From Azoarcus indigens (GTDB lineage: Bacteria > Pseudomonadota > Gammaproteobacteria > Burkholderiales > Rhodocyclaceae): DNA of 64,000 bases. The stretch is from assembly GCF_004361735.1 (NCBI RefSeq), contig NZ_SNVV01000017.1, positions 41,274-105,273 of the forward strand, given 5' to 3'. Shown piece after piece: positions 35,803 through 43,487 of the stretch. The notes beneath the pieces are model-generated. The model ran no database searches. It saw only the letters and a program-made list of their open reading frames with translations, and had not been told where the DNA came from. Position numbers and translations under genes: made by a program. Numbering within the stretch: the stretch's first letter is position 1; every line of letters starts with the position of its first letter.

Positions 35803-36538
35803 GCACGCCGCGCTTTTTCTCGCCCTCGCCCTGCCGGCGGCGGCAGCCTGGGCGCAGGCCGAGATGCCCCTAGGCGGCTGGCGCACCGGCAGCGCCGACG
35901 CGCCCTACACCCAGGAGGTGAACTACCCCGCCTCCCGCGCCGGCATGCCCGCCGGCACGCCGGACGCGGCGCAGATCCGCGGCCGCATCGCCCGCCAGGG
36001 CAAGGGCCCGGCCACCCTGGTGGTCAACGGCAACGCCATGCCGCTGGAAGTGGACGAGCAGGGCCGCTACGGCCGCGCCTACAGCTTCGCCACCGGCTCC
36101 AACAGCGTCGAGATCCGCGACGGCGAAGGCCGCAGCGTGCAGCGCACCCAGTTCTACCAGACCGCCGCCGGCCAGCCGCAGGCGCGGCTGCGGGTGGTGC
36201 TGAGCTGGGATACCGACGGCACCGACCTCGACCTCCATGTGCTGACACCGGACGGCGAGCACGCCTGGTACGGCAACCGGGTGGTGCGCAGCGGCGCCAT
36301 CGATGTGGACGTCACCACCGGCTACGGCCCGGAGATCTTCGCCTCGCCGTCGCCGTCCAAGGGCCCCTACCTGGTCTATGTGAATTACTACGGCAGCGGC
36401 CGGAGCCATCTGCTCACCACCGCCCGCGTCAGCGTGATCTCCAACGAAGGCACGCCGGACGAGCGCCGCCAGGAGTTCGACGTGCCGATGCGCGCCGCCG
36501 GGGAGCTGACGCTGGTGCGGCAGTTCGTCTATCCCTGA
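35780..36538 (+). CDS. DUF2135 exported protein, second of two (YfaP-like)
   Basis: A protein of 252 residues that overlaps the preceding gene by 23 nt. A signal peptide (about 1-26, ending AAWAQA) is followed by the same layout as its neighbour: TLVVNGNAMPL and SNSVEIR in the N-terminal half, then WDTDGTDLDLHVLTPDGEHAW and YLVYVNYYG in the DUF2135 domain. The pair corresponds to a family linked to the macroglobulin complex, though the macroglobulin gene lies 22 kb upstream. Acidic DxD-type residues may bind a cation; that is inference. Confidence 0.87.
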   Translation: MSKPSSSEHAALFLALALPAAAAWAQAEMPLGGWRTGSADAPYTQEVNYPASRAGMPAGTPDAAQIRGRIARQGKGPATLVVNGNAMPLEVDEQGRYGRAYSFATGSNSVEIRDGEGRSVQRTQFYQTAAGQPQARLRVVLSWDTDGTDLDLHVLTPDGEHAWYGNRVVRSGAIDVDVTTGYGPEIFASPSPSKGPYLVYVNYYGSGRSHLLTTARVSVISNEGTPDERRQEFDVPMRAAGELTLVRQFVYP

Positions 36539-36633
36539 GCGGTCGTCTCCCCCTGGGCGGGCGCGGCCGGCGGCTTTCCGCGAGCGGTGGCGAGGGGCGA
36601 TACTGCCCCTCCCCCAGCACGAAGAGGACAGCC

Positions 36634-37569
36634 ATGTTCCCCGCCAACACCGCCGCGATCCCGGCGGATAGCGAGCTTTTCCCCGGCTTCTCCAGCCTGA
36701 AGGTGGAGGTCGAGCCCGGCCTCTCCCTCGCCTGCGTCACCGATGCCGTCGCGGGCGACACGCGGCCGCCGCTGCTGCTGCACGGTCATCCGCAGACCCA
36801 CGCCATCTGGCACAAGGTGGCGCCGGAGCTGGCGCGCCACTTCACCCTGGTGGCCGCCGACCTGCGCGGCTACGGCGACTCCGCCAAGCCGGCCGGCGCG
36901 CCGGATCACGCCAACTACGCCAAGCGCCGCATGGCCGCCGACATGGCGACGCTGATGCGCCTGCTCGGCCATGAGCGCTTTGCCGTGCTCGCCCACGACC
37001 GTGGCGCCCGCGTCGCCCACCGCCTCGCCGCCGACCATGCGCAGGCGGTGAGCCGCCTGGTGCTGCTGGACATCGCGCCGACGCTGGCGATGTATGAGCA
37101 GACCAGCGAGGCCTTCGCCCGCGCCTATTGGCACTGGTTCTTCCTGATCCAGCGCGCGCCGCTGCCGGAACGCCTGATCGAGGCCGACCCGGCCGCCTAC
37201 CTGCGCGACGTCATGGGCAGTCGGCATGCCGGCCTCGCCCCCTTCGACCCGCGCGCCTTCGCCGAGTACGGCCGCTGCCTCGCCCAGCCCGGCAGCGCCC
37301 ACGGCCTGTGCGAGGACTACCGCGCCGCCGCCGGCATCGACCTGGAACACGACCGCGCCGACCGCGACGCCGGCCGCAAGCTGCCCATGCCGCTGCTGGC
37401 GTTGTGGGGCGCCCAGGGCGTGGTGCAGCGCTGCTTCGACCCGCTGGCCGAGTGGCGCCGGGTGGCGGAGCAGGTGGACGGCGGTGCCCTGCCCTGCGGC
37501 CACTACGTGCCGGAGGAAGCGCCGGCGGCGCTGCTGGAGCGGGCGCTGCCCTTTCTGCTGGCGGCTTAG
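36634..37569 (+). CDS. Haloacetate/fluoroacetate dehalogenase-like alpha/beta hydrolase
   Basis: A protein of 311 residues. It has the alpha/beta hydrolase core with HGHPQT (oxyanion region), nucleophile Asp122 in AHDRGARVAHR and catalytic His290 in CGHYVPEE. Arg123 and Arg126 match the carboxylate-binding arginines of fluoroacetate dehalogenase, and His167-Trp168 (YWHWFF) match its halide pocket. LCEDYRAA also matches the family. A nucleophilic Asp instead of Ser fits dehalogenases and epoxide hydrolases rather than esterases. The stop overlaps the convergent SnoaL-like gene by 4 nt. Confidence 0.85.
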   Translation: MFPANTAAIPADSELFPGFSSLKVEVEPGLSLACVTDAVAGDTRPPLLLHGHPQTHAIWHKVAPELARHFTLVAADLRGYGDSAKPAGAPDHANYAKRRMAADMATLMRLLGHERFAVLAHDRGARVAHRLAADHAQAVSRLVLLDIAPTLAMYEQTSEAFARAYWHWFFLIQRAPLPERLIEADPAAYLRDVMGSRHAGLAPFDPRAFAEYGRCLAQPGSAHGLCEDYRAAAGIDLEHDRADRDAGRKLPMPLLALWGAQGVVQRCFDPLAEWRRVAEQVDGGALPCGHYVPEEAPAALLERALPFLLAA

Positions 37570-38105
37570 GCGGCGCCCTTGCGCAGCCAGCCCAGCACTG
37601 GCTGCAGGCCCGCCAGCGCCGGTGCTTCCCTCAGCACCGTGGCGGCATCCGTCCACGGATAGGGCAGCGACAGCAGCCACTGGAACACCGTGGGCGCCTG
37701 CGCCGCGGGCAGCACCTCCATCGCGGCGATGACGATCTTCAGCTTCTCGGCGCAGCGCGGCTCGGCGGTTTCGAAGTACCAGTCGTAGCTGCCGCAGCCC
37801 ACGCGCACCTCGCCCTTTTCCTTGTCGGTCATGCCGACCAGCCAGTCGCAGCGGAAGTGGGCGGTCTCGACCGCCGGACGGCCGAGGTAGAAGGTGTAGA
37901 CATTGTCGTAGCGCTCGCCGAAGCGGCGCACCAGCACGTCGGTGATGGCGCCCAGGCCCTCGCTGCGGGCGGGAAAGGCGATGTTGTCGCTGGCGACCTG
38001 CATCTCCAGTACCGCGTCCGGAGCGAAGGCGTGCTGCATGTGGAGGGGGCGGTTTTCGTCCTTGGCGTGGAGGTAGGCGCGCAGGACGCGTTCGGCGCTG
38101 TTCAT
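37566..38105 (-). CDS. SnoaL/NTF2-like protein
   Basis: A protein of 179 residues from the ATG at 38105. The N-terminal two thirds have the helix-then-curved-sheet pattern of SnoaL-like (NTF2 fold) proteins, with aromatic and acidic pocket residues (GCGSYDWYFETAEPRC). This fold serves in isomerases, hydratases and binding proteins, and no catalytic dyad is evident. It ends tail-to-tail with the dehalogenase-like gene, the two stops overlapping in 4 nt, and diverges from the MarR-type regulator. Confidence 0.75.
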   Translation of the reverse strand: MNSAERVLRAYLHAKDENRPLHMQHAFAPDAVLEMQVASDNIAFPARSEGLGAITDVLVRRFGERYDNVYTFYLGRPAVETAHFRCDWLVGMTDKEKGEVRVGCGSYDWYFETAEPRCAEKLKIVIAAMEVLPAAQAPTVFQWLLSLPYPWTDAATVLREAPALAGLQPVLGWLRKGAA

Positions 38106-38189
38106 GGGTTCTCGGGGTGGGTTGGGAACAGGGAGGTGCCCGGCCGGCCATGCCGGCATGGAGCTACGCAGGGAGGCGCCGGGCGGTGA

Positions 38190-38218
38190 TTGTTCGATTT
38201 GTTGATTTCATCTATAAC
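38190..38218 (+). promoter_or_regulatory. Sigma-70 promoter of the MarR-pxp operon
   Basis: TTGTTC-N17-TATAAC is a good -35/-10 pair at ideal spacing inside an AT-rich patch that contrasts with the surrounding DNA. It lies 34 nt before the MarR-type start codon. Confidence 0.65.
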
Positions 38219-38222
38219 TTGT

Positions 38223-38239
38223 CGATAAATCGTATACGA
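38223..38239. promoter_or_regulatory. Operator-like palindromes next to the promoter
   Basis: CGAT-AA-ATCG (38223-38232) overlaps a perfect 10-bp palindrome TCGTATACGA (38230-38239). They lie at the expected transcription start, between the -10 box and the MarR-type gene, so autoregulation by that protein is likely. Confidence 0.5.
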
Positions 38240-38251
38240 AAAGAGAAAACC

Positions 38252-38803
38252 ATGAGCAAACCGCCAGCCGCCCTGCCCTGCATGGTTCCGGAAGCCGGCC
38301 GCATCGTCTCCTCCCAGCACCTGGTGTCGCCGCGTTCGCCGGAGTTGTCGGAACTGGAGTACGGCATGATCCTGGCCTGGAACGCCTTCTCGCGCTGGAT
38401 GATCCGTGCCAGCGCAGCAACCGGGGTGCCCGACATGACGGCGCTGGACGTGCTGGTGCTGCACCACGTCGCCCACCGCGAGCGCGGCAAGCGCCTGGCC
38501 GACATTTGCTTCGTGCTCAACGTGGAGGACACCCACGTGGTGTCCTACTCGCTGCGCAAGCTGGCCGGGCTGGGCCTGGTGCGCAGCGAGCGCCGCGGCA
38601 AGGAAGCCTTCTTCTTCCTCACCGACAAGGGCTGCGAGGTCTGCCTCGCCTACCGCGACGTGCGCGAATCCTGCCTGATGGAGGGCTTCTCCGGCAGCGA
38701 GGAAGACAATGCCCGCATCGGCGAGCTGGCGGCGCTGCTGCGCATGCTCTCCGGCCGCTACGACCAGGCGGCGCGGGCGGCGGCCACGGCGGTGCCGGGA
38801 TGA
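38252..38803 (+). CDS. MarR-type winged-helix regulator of the pxp operon
   Basis: A protein of 183 residues. A winged helix-turn-helix spans about 75-140 (DMTALDVLVLHHVAHRERGKRLADI, split here; then DTHVVSYSLRKLAGLGLVRSERRGKEAFFFLTDKG). It resembles the MarR-like predicted regulators found with catabolic operons. Its stop overlaps the pxpB start (ATGA), so it is cotranslated with the 5-oxoprolinase genes and probably controls them in response to oxoproline or a related lactam. Confidence 0.85.
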   Translation: MSKPPAALPCMVPEAGRIVSSQHLVSPRSPELSELEYGMILAWNAFSRWMIRASAATGVPDMTALDVLVLHHVAHRERGKRLADICFVLNVEDTHVVSYSLRKLAGLGLVRSERRGKEAFFFLTDKGCEVCLAYRDVRESCLMEGFSGSEEDNARIGELAALLRMLSGRYDQAARAAATAVPG

Positions 38804-39561
38804 GCCCGCAGATCCGCTTGCTGGATGCCGGCGACGCCGCGCTGACGGTGGAGTTCGGCGACGCCATAGACCCCGGCCTGCTGGCGGCGGTGAACGCGCT
38901 GGACGCGGCGGTGGAGCGGCTCGCCCGCGCCGGCGGCCTGCCCGGGCTGATCGAGGCGGTGCCCACCTTCCGCTCCCTCACCCTGCTCTACGACCCGCTG
39001 CTCACCTGTCGCGCCGACGTCGAGGCCGCGCTGGCGCCGCTGCTGGCCGGCGCGGGCGAAACGCAGGCCGCCAGCGGGCGGCACTGGCGGCTGCCGGTGT
39101 GCTACGGCGGCGAGGCCGGCCCCGACCTGGAGGCGACTGCCACCGCCATCGGCGCCACCGCCGACGAGGTGGTGGCGCTGCACGCCGGCACCGAATACCG
39201 GGTGTACATGCTGGGCTTCATGCCCGGCTTCCCCTTCATGGGCGACCTGCCGGAGCGGCTGCGCCTGCCGCGCCGCGCCGAACCGCGGCTGCGGGTGGCG
39301 CCGGGCAGCGTCGCCATCGCCACCGGGCTGAGCGCGATCTATCCCTGGGAAAGCCCCGGCGGCTGGCACTTGCTGGGGCGTTGCCCGGTACGCCTGTTCG
39401 ACCCGGCGGCGGCCGAGCCTTCGCTGTTGGCGGCGGGCGATTGCGTGCGTTTCGAGCCGGTGTCCGCCGCCGAGTACGCGCGGCTGGCGGCGGCGGTGGC
39501 GGCGGGAGAATTGCCGCCGGCGCACTGGCGCCCCGAGGCGGCGGCTGGAGGCGGGCGATGA
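38800..39561 (+). CDS. pxpB: 5-oxoprolinase subunit PxpB (KipI family)
   Basis: A protein of 253 residues. PxpABC together use ATP to open 5-oxoproline (pyroglutamate) to glutamate. This subunit has the KipI/allophanate-hydrolase-subunit-1 signatures: VPTFRSLTLLYDP (about 56), GFMPGFPFMGDLP (about 139) and the IYPWESPGGWHLLG block (about 182). The start is fused to the MarR-type stop by an ATGA overlap, and the stop overlaps the pxpC start in the same way. Confidence 0.93.
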   Translation: MSPQIRLLDAGDAALTVEFGDAIDPGLLAAVNALDAAVERLARAGGLPGLIEAVPTFRSLTLLYDPLLTCRADVEAALAPLLAGAGETQAASGRHWRLPVCYGGEAGPDLEATATAIGATADEVVALHAGTEYRVYMLGFMPGFPFMGDLPERLRLPRRAEPRLRVAPGSVAIATGLSAIYPWESPGGWHLLGRCPVRLFDPAAAEPSLLAAGDCVRFEPVSAAEYARLAAAVAAGELPPAHWRPEAAAGGGR

Positions 39562-40658
39562 GCGCGGCCAGGCCCATCGGTGTCGAAGTGCTGTCGCCCG
39601 GCGCCTTCGCCACGCTGCAGGATGGCGGCCGCCGGGGTTTCCGCCGCATCGGCGTGCCCTGGGCCGGGGTGCTGGATCGCCGGCTGATGCGCCTTGCCAA
39701 TGCGCTGGCCGGCAATGCGGAAGACTGCGCGGTGATCGAGTGCTTCGACGGCGGCCTGCAGCTGGCTGCCCGCGGCGGCGCGGTCCGCATCGCGGTGGCC
39801 GGCCATGCCGCGCTGGAGATCGGCAGCGGCGAGGCGCGGCGGGCGCTGCCGGCCTGGCGCTCGCTGACGCTGGCCGAAGGCGAGGTGCTGCGCATCCGCC
39901 GCATGGAGCGCGGCCGGCTGGCGATGGTGGCGGTGGCCGGGCTGGCGCCGCCGGCGGTCATGGGCAGCGCCGCCACCTATGCGCGTGCCGGCCTGGGCGG
40001 CATCGACGGCCAGGGCCGGACGCTGACCGCCGGCGACCTGCTGCCGGCCGCCGCCGCGGCGGAGGGTCCGGAGCGGGTGCTGCCGCAGCCGCCCGGCGGC
40101 GATGCCGCGCCCATCCGGGTGATTCCCGGGCCACAGGCGGATCACTTTTCCGCCGAGGCGCTGGCGGCCCTGGTGGCGGGCGAATACCGCGTCACCGCCG
40201 AGGCCGACCGCATGGGCGTGCGCCTGGAGGGGGCGACGCTGGCGCATGCCGGCGCGGCGGAAATCGTCTCCGATGCCACCGTGCCCGGCTCCATCCAGGT
40301 GCCGGGCAAGGGCCAGCCCATCGTGCTGCTGGCCGATGCCCAGACCGCCGGCGGCTATCCCAAGATCGCCACCGTGATCAGCGCCGACATTCCCCGCCTG
40401 GCGGCGCTGCGGCCGGGGGAGCCCCTGTGTTTCGCCGCGGTGGATGTGGCCGAGGGCGAGCGTCTGGCGCGGGTGGCGGAGGCCTGCACCCGCGAGCTGC
40501 TGGCGGCCATCCGCCCGCTCTACGCCGACGGCGTGGATCTGGCCGCGCTCTATGCCTGCAACCTGGTGGGCGGCGTGGTGCATGCGCTGGGCCCGGATTA
40601 CCGCCCGCTGCTGGACCCGCGGCCTCAGCCGGCCGACCCGAAGAGGAGCACGCTGTGA
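39558..40658 (+). CDS. pxpC: 5-oxoprolinase subunit PxpC (biotin-dependent carboxyltransferase-like, KipA)
   Basis: A protein of 366 residues with the KipA/allophanate-hydrolase-subunit-2 signatures: LQDGGRRGFRRIGVPWAGVLD near the start (interrupted here after 20 residues in the family), EADRMGVRLEG (about 213), and PGSIQVPGKGQPIVLLADAQ followed by TAGGYPKIATV (about 240-275). It is the partner of PxpB in the oxoprolinase complex. ATGA and GTGA overlaps join it to pxpB and pxpA. Confidence 0.93.
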   Translation: MSAARPIGVEVLSPGAFATLQDGGRRGFRRIGVPWAGVLDRRLMRLANALAGNAEDCAVIECFDGGLQLAARGGAVRIAVAGHAALEIGSGEARRALPAWRSLTLAEGEVLRIRRMERGRLAMVAVAGLAPPAVMGSAATYARAGLGGIDGQGRTLTAGDLLPAAAAAEGPERVLPQPPGGDAAPIRVIPGPQADHFSAEALAALVAGEYRVTAEADRMGVRLEGATLAHAGAAEIVSDATVPGSIQVPGKGQPIVLLADAQTAGGYPKIATVISADIPRLAALRPGEPLCFAAVDVAEGERLARVAEACTRELLAAIRPLYADGVDLAALYACNLVGGVVHALGPDYRPLLDPRPQPADPKRSTL

Positions 40659-41434
40659 AGATCAACCTCAACGCCGACCTCGGCGAATCCTTCGGCGCCT
40701 GGAAGATGGGCGAGGACGAAGCCCTGCTGCAGGTGGTGAACTCCGCCAACATCGCCTGCGGCTTCCACGCCGGCGACCCGATGGTGATGCGCCGCACGGT
40801 GCGCGCCGCGCTGGCCGCCGGCGTCAGCCTGGGCGCCCACCCCGCCTACCCGGACCTGCAGGGCTTCGGCCGCCGGCCGATGGCGCTGTCGCCGGCCGAG
40901 GTGGAAGCGGCGGTGATCTACCAGGTGGGCGCGCTGGCCGCCTTCGCCGCCGCCGAGGGCGGCCGCCTCAGCCATGTGAAGCCGCACGGCGCGCTGAGCA
41001 ACCAGGCCTGCGAGGACGCCGCGCTGGCGGACGCGGTGGCGCGGGCGGTGCGCGCGGTGGACCGCGAACTCATCTTGCTGGCGCCGGCGCTGTCGCAGCT
41101 CTACTTCGCCGGCGAGCGCGCCGGCCTGCGGGTGGCCGCCGAGATCTTCGCCGACCGCGCCTACACCGACGAGGGCATGCTGATGCCGCGCAGCCGAGCC
41201 GGCGCGGTGCTGCACGACCACGCCGAAGTCGCCGCCCATGTGCTGCGCATGCTGGCGGCAGGCGGCATCGTCGCCCACTCCGGCAAGGTGCTGCCGGCAC
41301 CGATGCAGAGCATCTGCGTGCATGGCGATACGCCAGGGGCGGTGGAGAGCGCGCGCCATCTCGCCGCCGCGCTGAGCGCCGCGGGCTGGACGCTGGCGCC
41401 GCTACCGGCGCTGGTGGATGGGCAGGCCGGCTGA
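40655..41434 (+). CDS. pxpA: 5-oxoprolinase subunit PxpA (LamB/YcsF family)
   Basis: A protein of 259 residues from a GTG start within the pxpC stop (GTGA), with GAGGAG upstream. The opening NLNADLGESFGAWKMG and SANIACGFHAGDP are diagnostic of LamB/YcsF proteins, as are HVKPHGALSNQA and the ADRAYTDEGMLMPR segment. PxpA is proposed to take the first step in ATP-dependent ring opening. The order B-C-A with all junctions overlapping indicates strict stoichiometric expression. Confidence 0.95.
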   Translation: MKINLNADLGESFGAWKMGEDEALLQVVNSANIACGFHAGDPMVMRRTVRAALAAGVSLGAHPAYPDLQGFGRRPMALSPAEVEAAVIYQVGALAAFAAAEGGRLSHVKPHGALSNQACEDAALADAVARAVRAVDRELILLAPALSQLYFAGERAGLRVAAEIFADRAYTDEGMLMPRSRAGAVLHDHAEVAAHVLRMLAAGGIVAHSGKVLPAPMQSICVHGDTPGAVESARHLAAALSAAGWTLAPLPALVDGQAG

Positions 41435-41447
41435 ACGGCCTGCTCGT

Positions 41448-41475
41448 GGTGAGCTACCTGAGGTGAGCTACCTGA
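41448..41475. repeat. Perfect 14-bp tandem repeat
   Basis: GGTGAGCTACCTGA occurs twice head to tail (41448-41461, 41462-41475) just after pxpA. The second copy's CCTGAA can pair with TTCAGG at 41486-41491. This may be a weak hairpin or a regulatory site for the LysR-type gene downstream, or simple slippage. Confidence 0.6.
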
Positions 41476-41599
41476 ACTGGGCCACTTCAGGTGGGCCACG
41501 GCAGGGCTGATTCCGGCCTCCCGTCGTGCCGCTGCGCTGCCGATGCGCCGTGCCTGCTGATAAGCTCGGATGATCGCCCTTTTCACTCAAGCAGCTAAC

Positions 41600-42523
41600 G
41601 TGATCGAACTCCGCGGCATCGAAACCTTCTACTGGGTCGCCACACTGGGCGGTTTCCGCTGCGCGGCGGAGAAGCTGCACACCAGCCAGCCGGCGGTATC
41701 GCAGCGGGTCGCACAGCTGGAGCAGGCGCTGGGCGCGCGCTTGTTCGACCGCGACACCCGCGGCGTGCGGCTTACCGCCAAGGGGCAGGAATTGCTGCCC
41801 CACGCCGAGCGCATGCTGCAGATGCGCCATGACATGCTGCTGGTGGCGCGCTCGCAGAACGCCATCAGCGGCCGGGTCTGCATCGGCGTGGCGGAGACCA
41901 TCGTGCAGACCTGGCTGCCGGCGCTGCTGGAGCGGGTGCACAGCACCTTCCCTGAGGTGGTGTTGGAGATCGAGGTGGATACCACGCCGGTGCTGCGTTC
42001 CCACCTGGTCGGCCGGCAGATAGACCTCGCCTTCCTGATGGGCCCGCTGGCCGACGCCAACGTCGAGAACCTGCCGCTGTGCCGCTATCCGCTGGCCTGG
42101 GTCGCCAGCCCGCAGCTGGACCTGGGGCCGGAGCCGCTGACGCTGCAGCGGGTGGCGCAGCTGCCCATCATCACCTACCCCTCCGGCAGCCGGCCTTACC
42201 AGGTGGTGCGCGAGATGTTGCTGCGCGCCGGCGTGGCGGCGCCGCGCATGTACGGCCTCGCCTCGCTGGCGATGGCGGTGCGCATGGCGCGGGATGGCAT
42301 AGGCACCAGCGTGATCGCGCCGGTCTTCCTCGGCAAGGAACTCGCGGAGGGCCGGCTGCGGCTGCTGCAGGTGGCGGCCGAACCCTTGCCGGAGCTGGCC
42401 TTTACCGCCAGCTGGCTGCATGGCAGCGACAGCCATGTGGCGGAGGCCATCGCCCGGCTGGCGGCGCAGGTGGCGGCCAGCGCGGAGGGTGGAGAGGCGG
42501 CGGCTGATTCGTTTTTCTTATAA
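41600..42523 (+). CDS. LysR-family transcriptional regulator
   Basis: A protein of 307 residues from the GTG at 41600 (IELRGIETFYWV aligns with the usual LysR start); an ATG at 41570 would add ten residues. The N-terminal helix-turn-helix (GGFRCAAEKLHTSQPAVSQRVAQLE, split by the family consensus) is followed by a long linker helix and a two-lobed effector domain (about 90-295). It stands between the pxp operon and the hydro-lyase/TRAP genes, all on the plus strand. It probably controls the downstream set. Confidence 0.9.
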   Translation: MIELRGIETFYWVATLGGFRCAAEKLHTSQPAVSQRVAQLEQALGARLFDRDTRGVRLTAKGQELLPHAERMLQMRHDMLLVARSQNAISGRVCIGVAETIVQTWLPALLERVHSTFPEVVLEIEVDTTPVLRSHLVGRQIDLAFLMGPLADANVENLPLCRYPLAWVASPQLDLGPEPLTLQRVAQLPIITYPSGSRPYQVVREMLLRAGVAAPRMYGLASLAMAVRMARDGIGTSVIAPVFLGKELAEGRLRLLQVAAEPLPELAFTASWLHGSDSHVAEAIARLAAQVAASAEGGEAAADSFFL

Positions 42524-42524
42524 G

Positions 42525-42548
42525 TCTCAATCCGAACATACGATTAGA
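42525..42548. promoter_or_regulatory. Possible LysR-type binding region before the hydro-lyase gene
   Basis: The AT-rich gap 42524-42606 contains TCTCAATC (42525-42532) and GATTAGA (42542-42548), an imperfect inverted repeat. It is the only low-GC stretch between the LysR-type gene and the downstream operon. The assignment is tentative. Confidence 0.3.
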
Positions 42549-42606
42549 CAGTGCGGTACTTCTGGGCTGAAATGGATTTGCAACAACCCGTTACCCCGGA
42601 GTCCGC

Positions 42607-43401
42607 ATGTCCGCATCCGCCGCCGTACCCGCCAGTGTCGCCGCCCGCCTGCAGGCGCGCAGCGGCGCTTTCACCGGCCCCACGGCCAACCTGGCGCCCG
42701 GCCATGTGCAGGCCAATCTCGCCATCCTGCCGCGCGAGCTGGCCAACGACTTCCTGCTGTTCTGCCAGCGCAATCCCAAGCCCTGTCCGCTGGTGGGCGT
42801 GTCGGAGGCGGGCAACCCGCGCCTGCCGTCCATAGGCGAAGACCTGGACATCCGCAGCGACGTGCCGCGCTACCGGGTGTGGCGCGACGGCGAGGTGGTG
42901 GAGGAATGCACCGATGTGTCCCACGTCTGGAGGGATGACCTGGTGAGCTTCGCCATCGGCTGCTCCTTCTCCTTCGAGGAGGCGCTGCTGGCCGCCGGCA
43001 TCGACATCCGCCACATCAGCGCCGGCAGCAATGTGCCGATGTTCCGCACCAGCATTCCCACCGTGCCGGCTGGCCGCTTCTCCGGCCCGCTGGTGGTGTC
43101 GATGCGGCCGATGAAGGCGGCCGACGCCATCCGCGCCATCCAGATCACCTCCCGTTTTCCATCGGTGCATGGCGCGCCGGTGCACCTGGGCGACCCGGCG
43201 CAGATCGGCATCCGCGACGTGATGGCGCCCGACTACGGCGACGCGGTGGAGATCCGCGCCGGCGAGATTCCGGTGTTCTGGGCCTGCGGGGTGACGCCGC
43301 AGTCGGTGGTGGCGGCGGCGCGGCCGTCGTTCTGCATCACCCATGCGCCGGGCCACATGCTGGTGACCGATCTGAAGAACGCAGACCTGGCCTTGTTCTG
43401 A
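42607..43401 (+). CDS. DUF1445 putative hydro-lyase / D-glutamate cyclase family
   Basis: A protein of 264 residues of the DUF1445 family, whose vertebrate member converts D-glutamate to 5-oxo-D-proline. Family features are [18 protein letters not shown] (about 24), [29 protein letters not shown] and a final FWACGVTPQ and [13 protein letters not shown]. The location beside 5-oxoprolinase genes fits a role in the same oxoproline/lactam pathway. The direction of its reaction here is unknown. Confidence 0.88.
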   Translation: MSASAAVPASVAARLQARSGAFTGPTANLAPGHVQANLAILPRELANDFLLFCQRNPKPCPLVGVSEAGNPRLPSIGEDLDIRSDVPRYRVWRDGEVVEECTDVSHVWRDDLVSFAIGCSFSFEEALLAAGIDIRHISAGSNVPMFRTSIPTVPAGRFSGPLVVSMRPMKAADAIRAIQITSRFPSVHGAPVHLGDPAQIGIRDVMAPDYGDAVEIRAGEIPVFWACGVTPQSVVAAARPSFCITHAPGHMLVTDLKNADLALF

Positions 43402-43409
43402 TTTCCCTG

Positions 43410-43437
43410 CCCACCGGCGGCGGGGGCCGCCGGTGGG
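43410..43437 (+). repeat. Strong intercistronic hairpin before the TRAP genes
   Basis: A 12-bp perfect stem, CCCACCGGCGGC (43410-43421) and GCCGCCGGTGGG (43426-43437), with a GGGG loop. There is no T tract. It sits 50 nt before the TRAP binding-protein gene and could attenuate or stabilise the transcript. Confidence 0.6.
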
Positions 43438-43487
43438 TAAGCAGCCTTTCCCGTGAATCACCCCTCACCCCATCGGAGGAGCGTCCC

